From Procambarus clarkii (lineage: Eukaryota; Arthropoda; Malacostraca; Decapoda; Cambaridae): a stretch of DNA of 64,000 nt. Shown in pieces: positions 36,032-45,705 of this stretch. A program made the position numbers and the translations under genes. How positions within the stretch are numbered: the stretch's first letter is position 1; each line of letters opens with the position of its first letter. The stretch lies in the NCBI RefSeq assembly GCF_040958095.1, contig NC_091185.1, forward strand, positions 22,677,503-22,741,502, given 5' to 3'. The notes below the pieces were generated by a model. It saw nothing but the letters and a program-made list of their open reading frames with translations. It made no database searches and had not been told where the DNA came from.

Positions 36032-36577
36032 TTAAGTTTGGCTTGCTAGCCACAGCCGTTTGTGATAGTTGATTGTGTTGATCAATTTGTCAACCACATG
36101 TAACCTAGACTCACCTGACAGGTGTACACCATCTCTTGCCAGGTTTTGTCTATATGGTCTGGCTGTAAATTGGATATAAGTGGCATCCAATCTCACTCGT
36201 TTTTTCATCCTGAAATTTATGTATTTAGCAGCTCTCTGGTAGTATTCTGGTGTTACTCCCCAACGATTATCTTGACTTGGTTGGCGAGGTTCCACTAACG
36301 TGAATACTACCGAGTTACTGATGAGCTTAAATGAAGAAATTATGGCTTTAAGGTGATTGATCACCTCAGCTGGAAGACGAGTAGGATGGATGTCATTACC
36401 ACCTAAGTATATAATGGTTAGATGGTGTGGCCACTCTAACGCAGGTGTTAGTGTGGAATTGTTGTAAAAGTTATGAGCTGTTGCTCCTGGTGACCTAAAG
36501 ATTCTTACTTCAGCATGAAGTGTAGGCCTAAGTGTTGTGGGCAATTGACTGTGTCCCACGAGTGCTACCTTATACAT
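36032..36577 (-). CDS. SGNH/GDSL-type hydrolase ORF within BEL/Pao element
   Basis: 181 codons, ATG to TAA, with no interruption. All four SGNH blocks are in order: nucleophile Ser10 in VGHSQ (block I, His where Asp is common), Gly31 in SPGATAHNF (block II), Asn61 in LGGNDI (block III), Asp149 and His152 in RDGVHLS (block V). The length suits a minimal SGNH domain, a family of esterases and acyl hydrolases. No signal peptide or membrane segment is seen. It lies between the 5' LTR and gag, on the same strand, 555 bp before the gag ATG. SGNH/esterase domains are known in some DIRS/Ngaro and CR1 elements; I do not recall one in this position in BEL/Pao. The substrate is unknown. Confidence 0.75.
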   Translation of the reverse strand: MYKVALVGHSQLPTTLRPTLHAEVRIFRSPGATAHNFYNNSTLTPALEWPHHLTIIYLGGNDIHPTRLPAEVINHLKAIISSFKLISNSVVFTLVEPRQPSQDNRWGVTPEYYQRAAKYINFRMKKRVRLDATYIQFTARPYRQNLARDGVHLSGESRLHVVDKLINTINYHKRLWLASQT

Positions 36578-36728
36578 GAGGTGTAAGTAGCAATGACTTG
36601 GTGTGACTTAGGCTAACCTATGTGTTACGTTGTTGGTAGACACAATTAATTAAAATGGTTAGTCTAGACTACTTCACACAGTGATTAGTTATTACTAACT
36701 AGTATTTATATTTATATTTGTGTTTATC

Positions 36729-36746
36729 CGGTTCGATAAGGACCAT
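36729..36746 (-). other. Candidate primer-binding site
   Basis: Directly inside the 5' LTR on the minus strand, after about 2-3 bases, reads TGGTCCTTATCGAACCGG. A TGG start at this place is what a tRNA-CCA-primed element needs. I could not match the rest to a particular tRNA, so it remains a candidate. Confidence 0.4.
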
Positions 36747-36748
36747 AA

Positions 36749-38376
36749 TGTGGGACATTTGGGGCTTGACTCTATTTATATAAGTATTAAAGTAATGAAA
36801 TCAATTACGAAGGACCACCCGCTTTTATAGTAAAGAGGGAAACTAATAAAATGTGATCATTAGAAATTCCTGTAAGAATCAGTGACTATGGATAAATATT
36901 AGGAAATATAATCACTTTAGTAATTAATGGGCTGTATAAATAATTTACTTGAATCAAAGCCTCAAACACCTACATTGGGGGGTTATTGCTAGAACTTCAT
37001 ATATGTCTAGGAACTAGTGTGGTTCGTACACCAGTTCATTGTGTAATAACCTAATCTTATGACCAATTAGAGAATCAATAGAAATTTATCACCAATAAGA
37101 ATATAGATCATCAATATCAGAAATTAATCATTACAATAAACACGTATTATCTCCAGTGTACAGCACTCTATAAATGATAACCAAAATACTGATAATTTGA
37201 ATAATCAAAGAAATACGAAAAGTCTTAGCTTGAAGACGTTTTCAAAGACATCAGTTACGAATCATCCTCGGGATCTCCGGAATTCCTCGTAGAACACTGG
37301 GAGATGAATAACACGGGTAAAGAAACAGCTCGTGGAATTCCTCACACGCGAGCTGTAAATTAAGGGATATTACATAGTAATGTACTAGGTTACTAAATAT
37401 CTATATTCAAGAAATGGGGAATAAAATTAATTTAGAATACTAACATGTGGTTTATTTATGTTGCTCGACGTAACGACAAGCTACCCTGCCATATACAATC
37501 TCTAATGATGCATCACAAGGGAGTTATATACTTAGCTAATAGGGTACTGTATAAGTTGAAGCTTGCCGAAACCGCGTCCCAGGCTCTAGCGTCACAATGG
37601 CGAACACGTGGTGGCTAGCTTGGCTTGGATGTCGACGCGCTTATTTGGCCGGTCACGATGGATCACGTAGAACAAATTAACTAGTTCCGGGATGAATATC
37701 AGGTTAAATCTTGCTGATAATTCACCACAACGTATCCTAGACTCTGACACCAAAACGAGTTGCTCAATTCCGCAACAAGTCTTCACGCCGCACACTGGCG
37801 ACTTCTCCTCGAGCTGTCGTCTACCACAATGGCGTCTCCCTCTCCCCGGTGTCTCGCATTCGCCACAGAAATTATTTAACACGAATAATATTATTTCGCA
37901 CAGTTGTGGCTAAAATGCTTTGATAAGGACTGGGTTGTAATTCTAGGGAGCTAAATATTATTACTTTCTCGTCTTACGATGGTAAACGAGAAATGGAGAT
38001 GATTTTAGTTCTCTCCATGGCATTCACGCGTGACGTTAAATTCATTACTTGATAACAGTTGTAACTAAAAACTCTCGATTTGGCATTATTTGGGAGTTAT
38101 GTTATCGGTAAATAATTATCACACGGAATACTGCTGATTTTAGAGAATCACACTCAATTCTCTAACACACTGGATATAAATGTGTTTAACTTGGTAGAAT
38201 CTGGCGCAATACTGGCGCTTGGTTACGTAAGAATTCCAGCATTATTGTACAGATACAATTATTAGTTCATGTGAACACTACTGTTAGTTAATTTTAGTTA
38301 CTACAGTAATTAGTAGATTTTAGTAATAGTTAATAATAATACAACAGTATTGTATTAGTGTTGGAAATTTCCAACA
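36749..38376 (-). repeat. BEL/Pao 5' LTR
   Basis: 1,628 bp, in element sense TGTTGGAAATTTCCAACA...ATGTCCCACA. It pairs with 27,951-29,582 (about 2% divergence by eye). It presumably holds the element promoter, but I can name no specific box with confidence. Confidence 0.92.
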
Positions 38377-38449
38377 AGTGGGCCTCCTTGGTTCTGGTGG
38401 GTGGTGGTGCTGGGTCTCCTTGGTGCTGGGTTTCCCTGGTGCTGGTGTG
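38377..38449. repeat. Remnant of 29/32-bp minisatellite between two insertions
   Basis: 73 bp of the same repeat as 25,531-27,950 (GGTCTCCTTGGTGCTGG words). It shows that the BEL element and the solo LTR were separate insertions into one array. Confidence 0.9.
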
Positions 38450-39983
38450 TGTTGGAAATTTCCAACACTAACACACTACCATTGTATTATAATACATCAT
38501 GATTATATACTAATTACAGTAGTTATTAATTTCACTAATGGTAGTGTTAACATAAATTAATATATCTTTATCTGAGCCTATTGCTAATATTCTCACGACA
38601 TCGAGAGGCAGGATTGCGTCAGATAAGGTCCATCTAAACATATTTATTGCCAATATGTTAGAGAATTGAATGTGGTTCTCTAAAATTATCAGTATTCCGT
38701 ACAATAATTAACTACGGATAATATAGCTCCCAATAATCCAAAACCGAGAGTTATTAACTGAAATTATTATCAAGTAGCAGTTTTATCTGTTACATACGAA
38801 TGCTATGGAGGAAATCAAATTTCTCTCCATTTCTCGACTAACACCATTTAATGAGAATATGATATTATTTAATTCCCTATAATTGCAACCCGGTTCTCAT
38901 TAACGCATTACATCAGTAATTACACGGAAAAGAATTATCCGTGATTAGTAATTTCTGTTGTGAATGCGGGAAACGAGTTGAGGGAGGGCGGAGAGACGCC
39001 ACCATTCGCCATCCTTCGTCGCTAGAGACGCCAACAATCGCATCCTGCGTCCCGGGAGAGTCGATTTCCATCAATACTACGTTATGCCCTTGCAGTTAAT
39101 CGGCCTAGGAGCGTGCAATTGCTCCAGTAGCAATCTAGGATTGCTTCGGTAGACAACCAGCAGGCTAGGTGCCTTACTATTGTTTATAATGAGTACTCTT
39201 TATATCCTTGTACTGTGCACTGTCCATCGTTATGCTACGCGACCTCCCCAAACAATAAGTACGTCCATAAGGAATTAAATTTATTCCTTTTACGGTATAG
39301 TGAGGATACTAGATAGTAGGTACAAACAATTAGTATATTCAGTTGAAATTTCAGCTTGTTGTCAGCGGTCGTGGTCCTAATGTTCCCACGCCATGCTTGA
39401 ACTCATGTGTTGCAGCAAGTAGCAGACGACACCATTGCACCTCTACCTCTCCGTTCACTATTACAGCTAAGCAGCTGAAACCTTTTCTATTATTTCTTAG
39501 ATTGAGAAAATTCTAGATCAGTCGAAGAGATTTAGTTTATTTGATTTGAGATATCTAACGTAATATGTTAGCCTCATCAAGGTCAAATGAGAATAATTGC
39601 TTGGTTAATCAACATATAATCTTTTTACCACTAATCAATTTATCTAATGTTTCTTAATAGTATTTAGTAGAATTACTAATTTTTATTCGAGGAAGAACCA
39701 GCCTCGATGAAGCGTACTGGGAGTACGTTAATACTTCTGGTATTAACCCCCCATTTTGTGAAGGACGGAAAATTTATTCTCGAACATTAATATATTATAC
39801 AGCCCATAGAAGTTTAAAGAATAATCTTCAATAGTTTCTTATCCATAGGCACTGGTGTTTCAGTCCTTATCATTTAACTTTGTTTCCTTTTTCAGTCAAA
39901 ATAGGGTGGTCCTTCGATTAACTTAAATTAATCTATTAATTATATATCAATCAATTAATAGATGGTAAGCTTTCTTCCCAACA
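38450..39983 (+). mobile_element. Solo LTR of a related BEL/Pao element, opposite orientation
   Basis: It starts with the same 18-bp palindrome (TGTTGGAAATTTCCAACA) and ends TTCTTCCCAACA. Its plus strand aligns with the sense (minus) strand of the neighbouring LTR: the reverse complements of CGGAATACTG, GAGAATCACACTCAATTCTC and GAAGGACCACCC recur in order. It is clearly diverged from the neighbouring LTRs, so it is another subfamily or older. GTGTG flanks both sides (38,445-38,449 and 39,984-39,988), a 5-bp target duplication consistent with BEL/Pao, although the repeat is low-complexity. No internal region is present. Confidence 0.82.
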
Positions 39984-41650
39984 GTGTGTGGTGATGAGTC
40001 TCCCTGGTGCTGGTGTGTGGTGGTGCTGGGTCTCCTTGGTGCTGGTGTGTAATGGTGCTGGGTCTCCCTGGTGCTGGTGTGTGGTGGTGGTGGGTCTCCC
40101 TGGTGCTGGTGTGTAATGGTGCTGGGTCTCCCTGGTGCTGGTGTGTGGTGGTGGTGGGTCTCCTTGGTGCTGGTGTGTGGTGGTGGTGGGTCTCCCTGGT
40201 GCTGGTGTGTAATGGTGCTGGGTCTCCCTGGTGCTGGTGTGTGGTGGTGGTGGGTCTCCTTGGTGCTGGTGTGTGGTGGTGGTGGGTCTCCCTGGTGCTG
40301 GTGTGTGGTGGTGGTGGGTCTCCTTGGTGCTGGTGTGTGGTGGTGGTGGGTCTCCCTGGTGCTGGTGTGTGGTGGTGGTGGGTCTCCTTGGTGCTGGTGT
40401 GTGGTGGTGGTGGGTCTCCCTGGTGCTGGTGTGTGGTGGTGGTGGGTCTCCTTGGTGCTGGTGTGTGGTGGTGCTGGGTCTTCCTGGTGCTGGTGTGTGG
40501 TGGTGGTGGGTCTCCCTGGTGCTGGTGTGTGGTGGTGGTGGGTCTCCTTGGTGCTGGTGTGTAATGGTGGGGGGGTCTCCTTGGTGCTGGTGTGTGGTAG
40601 TGGTGGGTCTCCTTGGTGCTGGTGTGTGGTGGTGCTGGGTCTCCCTGGTGCTGGTGTGTGGTGGTGGTGGGTCTCCCTGGTGCTGGTGTGTGGTGGTGGT
40701 GGGTCTCCCTGGTGCTGGTGTGTAATGGTGGGGGGTCTCCTTGGTGCTGGTGTGTGGTGGTGCTGGTTCTCCTTGGTGCTGGTGTGTAATGGTGCTGGGT
40801 CTCCCTGGTGCTGGTGTGTGGTGGTGGTGGGTCTCCCTGGTGCTGGTGTGTGGTGGTGGGTCTCCCTGGTGCTGGTGTGTGGTGGTGGGTCTCCCTGGTG
40901 CTGGTGTGTGGTGGTGGTGGGTCTCCCTGGTGCTGGTGTGTGGTGGTGCTGGGTCTCCCTGGTGCTGGTGTGTGGTGGTGGTGGGTCTCCCTGGTGCTGG
41001 TGTGTGGTGGTGGGTCTCCCTGGTGCTGGTGTGTGGTGGTGGGTCTCCCTGGTGCTGGTGTGTGGTGGTGGGTCTCCCTGGTGCTGGTGTGTGGTGGTGG
41101 GTCTCCCTGGTGCTGGTGTGTGGTGGTGGGTCTCCCTGGTGCTGGTGTGTGGTGGTGGGTCTCCCTGGTGCTGGTGTGTGGTGGTGGTGGGTCTCCCTGG
41201 TGCTGGTGTGTGGTGGTGGTGGGTCTCCCTGGTGCTGGTGTGTGGTGGTGGGTCTCCCTGGTGCTGGTGTGTGGTGGTGGGTCTCCCTGGTGCTGGTGTG
41301 TGGTGGTGGGTCTCCCTGGTGCTGGTGTGTGGTGGTGGGTCTCCCTGGTGCTGGTGTGTGGTGGTGGGTCTCCCTGGTGCTGGTGTGTGGTGGTGGGTCT
41401 CCCTGGTGCTGGTGTGTGGTGGTGGGTCTCCCTGGTGCTGGTGTGTGGTGGTGGGTCTCCCTGGTGCTGGTGTGTGGTGGTGGGTCTCCCTGGTGCTGGT
41501 GTGTGGTGGTGGGTCTCCCTGGTGCTGGTGTGTGGTGGTGGGTCTCCCTGGTGCTGGTGTGTGGTGGTGGGTCTCCCTGGTGCTGGTGTGTGGTGGTGGG
41601 TCTCCCTGGTGCTATTGTGTAGTGGTTCGTCTCCCTGGTGATGTTGTACT
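39984..41650. repeat. 29/32-bp minisatellite, right segment
   Basis: Continuation of the array at 25,531-27,950, here far more homogeneous, especially 40,990-41,610 where 29-bp units are nearly identical. Open frames of over 500 codons on both strands are repeat shadows. Confidence 0.95.
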
Positions 41651-41654
41651 AAAC

Positions 41655-41955
41655 TTGGTAGTATGTTTGTAAGGATATACAGAGCATAGAAGTATGCTTG
41701 GAAGAATATATAGAGCATAGTAGTATGCTTGGAGGGATTTACAGACCATGGTTTTATACTTGGAAGGATATTCAGAACATGGTAATATGCTTGGAATATA
41801 TTTAGAGAATGATAGTATGCTTGAAAAGCTGTACAGAGCATGTTAGTATGCTTAGAAGGATATACATAGCATGGTGGTATGCTTGGAAGGATATACAGAA
41901 CATTATAGTATGCTTGGAAGGCTATAAACGGTGTTAGTGTGTATGGAAAGTTGAG
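41655..41955. repeat. 31-bp tandem repeat, about 9 diverged units
   Basis: Units of about 31 bp, AGTATGCTTGGAAGGATATA then CAGAGCATGGT, immediately following the previous array and unrelated to it in sequence. Confidence 0.8.
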
Positions 41956-42112
41956 TAGGAGGCGGCAAGCAGAGTTTAATTACCTGAAACTGGCCTCCAG
42001 GGGAACAGTGTGCGTAATATCACTAACAGCCCGTAGCCCTAATGACTGTGGGCGGGGCTGAGACGACCAGGTCTTGCGGTCGTTACGAACAGGCCTGGTT
42101 TGGTCTTGTCCG

Positions 42113-42432
42113 GGTCTGGCCGGGTCTGCCCTGGTCTTAACGGCCGGGTCTGGCGTGGTCTTGACGACCGGGTCTGCCCTGGTCTTAACGGCCGGGTCTG
42201 CCCTGATCTTAACGGCCGGGTCTGGCGAGGTCTTAACGGCCGGGTCTGGCGTGGTCTTAACGGCCGGGTCTGGCGTGGTCTTAACGGCCGGGTCTGGCGT
42301 GGTCTTAACGGCCGGGTCTGGCGTGGTCCTGACGACGGGGTCTGGCGTGGTCTTAACGGCCGGGTCTGGCGTGGTCTTAACGGCCGGGTCTGGCGTGGTT
42401 TTAACGGCCGGGTCTGGCGTGGTCTTGATACA
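42113..42432. repeat. 24-bp minisatellite
   Basis: About 13 units of GGTCTTAACGGCCGGGTCTG plus GCGT. It shares the core CCGGGTCTGGCGTGGTCTT with the array at 43,527-44,575, about 1.1 kb away. Open frames on both strands are shadows. Confidence 0.92.
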
Positions 42433-43526
42433 ACACCGCCAGTGTAACGTATCGGAAATGGAGGAAATGAAGACAACTCATTGAGTGAAGGAGGTAGAGA
42501 GGTGGAAGGGAGGAGTGAGGAAGAGAAGTCAGGAGAAAAGGAAAGTTTAGAATGAGAGAAAATGGGAAATGGAAAGAGACAGAAAGTGCAGCAACCATCC
42601 ATTCAAGAATTATTTATAAGTCAAGGAATGGAAGTTGTCTGTCCCACAAAAAAATAACTGATGTTATCAAGTAACGACTGTACGAATGTAAATTATATAG
42701 TTAATAATCTTGAACTCATAATCTTAAGCCAGTAAACTTTAGAGTGCTCTCCACTCTAGCTTTCACAGTCCAACATCTAGGGATCAGAATTAAAGACAAT
42801 TAAAAAGTAAATTAATCAATTATATATTTAACATTATATCTTCACTTATATGGGTATCATAATTCAACTATATCACTTGATTTTCAAATGACAACATTAA
42901 TTGAGTCGCCACACAAGAAATGGAGAGCAACTACGTCTGACTGCACCTGACAATCACACAACACTTAAGTTGGAAAATACCAAATACGTCAACCTTTTAA
43001 GCTCACTCACAAACGTCTCTGAGTGGAAGATGGTAGAGAGGAGGGGATTAGGGGGGGGGGGTTATGGGTGACAGGCAGAGTCAGCACCGGCATGGGACAG
43101 GCCTATGTAGACCTAGTGAGGCTCCTCTCTCACTGTCTCTATCTGTATATCAGTTCTGCATCTCAAATGTACAGTTCCACAGGTATGTACAGTTCCAAAG
43201 GTATGTACAGTTCCACCGGTATTTAAGGAGGAACCGAGAGCTAAACTCCGCCTACCAAGAGATTGTCTCTGGCTATTTTCCTATTACACCTTGACAGCGG
43301 CTTGTTTAATGGAAACAGCACAGCCACTCGTCTCCAATAATCAGCTTAGCAGAGAGCGAGGTCATTTCACACAACCTGACCTCTGCAGAACCTCTGACAA
43401 TTAACACTTGAAAGGTGTGATTTTTTAAGTTAATAAAGGCCGTTAGCCTGGAGCCGCCAATATTCTGTGTCTTCCTCTCGCTGTACGTGAAATAGTAAAT
43501 AAATCCATTTATAGTGTTATACATAC
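42433..43526. other. No gene recognised
   Basis: Mostly unique sequence. It contains the inverted partner of the 1017-1130 repeat at 42,721-42,832, a G run near 43,050, and three 17-bp units around ATGTACAGTTCCACAGG at about 43,168-43,218. No coding signature. Confidence 0.45.
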
Positions 43527-44575
43527 GACCGGGTCTGGCGTGGTCTTAACTATCGGGTCTAGCATGGTCTTGACTCTTGACGACCGGGTCTAGCATGGTC
43601 TTGACTCCTGACGACCAGGTCTAGCGTGGTCTTGACTCTTGACGACCGGGTCTAGCGTGGTCTTGACTCTTGACGACCGGGTCTAGCATGGTCTTGACTC
43701 TTGACCACCGGGGTCTGGCGTGGTCTTGACTCTTGACGACCGGGTCTAGCATGGTCTTGACTCTTGACCACCGGGGTCTGGCGTGGTCTTGACTCTTGAC
43801 GACCGGGTCTAGCGTGGTCTTGACTCTTGACGACCGGGTCTAGCGTGGTCTTGACTCTTGACGACCGGGTCTAGCATGGTCTTGACTCTTGACGACCGGG
43901 TCTAGCATGGTCTTGACTCTTGACCACCGGGGTCTGGCGTGGTCTTGACTCTTGACGACCGGGTCTAGCGTGGTCTTGACTCTTGACCACCGGGGTCTGG
44001 CGTGATCTTGACTCTTGACGACCGGGTCTAACATGGTTTTGACTCTTGACCACCGGGTCTGGCTTGGTCTTGACGACCGGGTCTAGCATGGTCTTGACTC
44101 TTGACAACCAGGTCTGGCGTGGTCTTGATTCTTGACGACCGGGTCTGGCGTGGTCTTGACTCTTGACGACCGGGTCTGGCGTGGTCTTGACTCTTGACGA
44201 CCGGGTCTGGCGTGGTCTTGACTCTTGACGACTGGGTCTGGCGTGGTCTTGACTCTTGACGACCGGGTCTGGCGTGGTCTTGACTCTTGACGACAGGGTC
44301 TGGCCTGGTCTTGACTCTTGACGACCGGGTCTGGCGTGGTCTTGATGACCGGTTCTGGTGTGGTCTTGACCGGGTCTAGCATGGTCTTGACTCTTGACGA
44401 CCGGGTCTGGCGTAGTCTTGACGACCGGGTCTGGCCTGGTCTTGACGACTGGGTCTGACGTAGTCATAACGACCGGGTCTAGCATGGTCTTGACTCATAA
44501 CGATCGGGTCTAACGTGGTCTTGACGACCGGGTCTGACCTGGTGCTAACAATCGGGTCTTGCGTGGACCAAACCT
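43527..44575. repeat. 31-bp minisatellite
   Basis: Units of 31 bp: GGTCTTGACTCTTGACGACC then GGGTCTAGCGT, with shorter variants lacking the ACTCTTG segment. Related in core sequence to the 24-bp array upstream. Confidence 0.93.
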
Positions 44576-44599
44576 GCACACATAAATAACATCACATGA

Positions 44600-45000
44600 G
44601 ACCAGAAGGCATGGCAGGATGGGCAGAATACCCCCTTTGAAAAGCGGAGGTACAATAAGTACTCTGAGAGAGAACTCTATCAACATCAAAAGAATATTGA
44701 ACTAGTAGAGCAAGAACTCGGCAATGTGATGTTATGGTGGCCAAAATATTACTAGGATATAAACGCATCTGTAGGCGTTCTCAAAACTCAAATGTCGAAT
44801 ACAAAAATCAAATGTTGCTTCAAATGTATCAACTTTGTAAAAGAGATAACATGTACTCCCTTGAACATTATATTGTTGAATGTCCCATATTGACTGACTT
44901 TCCCCCTCCTGGGCTAAGGTATGCTGAACTCTGTAAATACTATATGAATACTAAAGCACTTGATGATATATTGGACTTGTACTCAAGATTGACTATGTAA
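44600..45000 (+). pseudogene. LINE C-terminal fragment
   Basis: The frame at 44,734-45,000, with a probable frameshift joining it to sequence from about 44,610, encodes a Tyr/Leu-rich segment ending in LCKRDNMYSLEHYIVECP. That resembles the Cys-His C-terminal motif of many LINE reverse transcriptases, with one of the usual cysteines missing. A RYAELCKYY segment and a stop at 44,998 follow. No RT core is present. The family is not resolved. Confidence 0.45.
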
Positions 45001-45173
45001 TGACTCAGTTATATAATGTATGTGCTGTAACTATAACCTGAGCTTAAAAAGGCATCTAAATCACCTTCAGTGGTTAAGTGCTTAATAGCACAATAGTTTC
45101 TACAGAACCTATCGTACCTTTTCCAAGTAGGAGAGACAGAGGTGTATTATGTATATGTATGTGTGTAGGTATA

Positions 45174-45705
45174 TTTGGTGAGCATCTTCTGACAAATGAA
45201 CGAACAAAGTATTAGACTGAGCATCTTCATTTGTCAGAAGATGCTCACCAAATTGATTGGGAGATGGCTTCTTCAATAACGAATTGTAAAAGCACCTATA
45301 ACAGAAACATAATTGAATCTGCTTTGATACAGATCACAAAAGAAAGTAATTTGAACATTAGCAGTGGTTTATATAACTTAGATCCATTTTTAATAGATCA
45401 ATTAGAGGGCGATTTTAGTAGGATCATTGGAACACATTTGTCTCACTAATTCATTGTAAATATTTACTATCTTATGTTATGATTATCCATGTGTGGGCCT
45501 GTGTGTGGTTATGAATGGGAGCTGCACCGGATTGGCCAATAGGCCCTCTGCAGTTTTTGTGCGGCTCATATTTGTGTCCACTTATTGTACCTCACCTGCC
45601 TATTTGTGTCCAGTACTCGACCTGTAAAACCACTCCTTCTCAAGAAGTATTAATATACGAAAGTACTTAAGGAAATTCCTGTTTAAATTTTTCTCCGTGG
45701 TCTGA
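45174..45705 (+). mobile_element. Penelope-like element 3' fragment with fold-back
   Basis: The open frame through 45,231-45,449 contains QIDWEMASSITNC and NIIESALI, then GLYNLDPFLID. This is the C-terminal end of the GIY-YIG endonuclease module of Penelope-like elements, where the Glu of IIES is the conserved acidic residue. The catalytic GIY-YIG core and RT are missing. The first 27 bp of this fragment (45,226-45,252) are present as a perfect inverted copy at 45,174-45,200, separated by 25 bp, as in the inverted 5' truncations common in this class. The region to 45,705 is probably its 3' UTR. Confidence 0.6.

Larger units (their letters stand above)
27951..38376 (-). mobile_element. BEL/Pao LTR retrotransposon with extra SGNH ORF
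   Basis: Two LTRs (1,632 and 1,628 bp) flank a minus-strand internal region in this order: SGNH hydrolase, gag (DUF1759-like), zinc knuckles, aspartic protease, RT, RNase H, integrase and a C-terminal domain. RT-RNase H-integrase order with DUF1759-type gag is BEL/Pao. The LTRs differ at roughly 33 sites plus small indels by eye, about 2%. The element sits inside a minisatellite. Flanking 5-mers are GGTGG and AGTGG, an imperfect and low-complexity target duplication. gag-pol carries in-frame stops at 34,479, 33,467, 32,556 and 30,858 and two frameshifts, so this copy is defective. Confidence 0.92.

Noticed and set aside
39955..41841. Open frames of over 500 codons on both strands
   Set aside because: They consist of a 29-bp unit read cyclically through three frames; no codon structure or domain outside the repeat.
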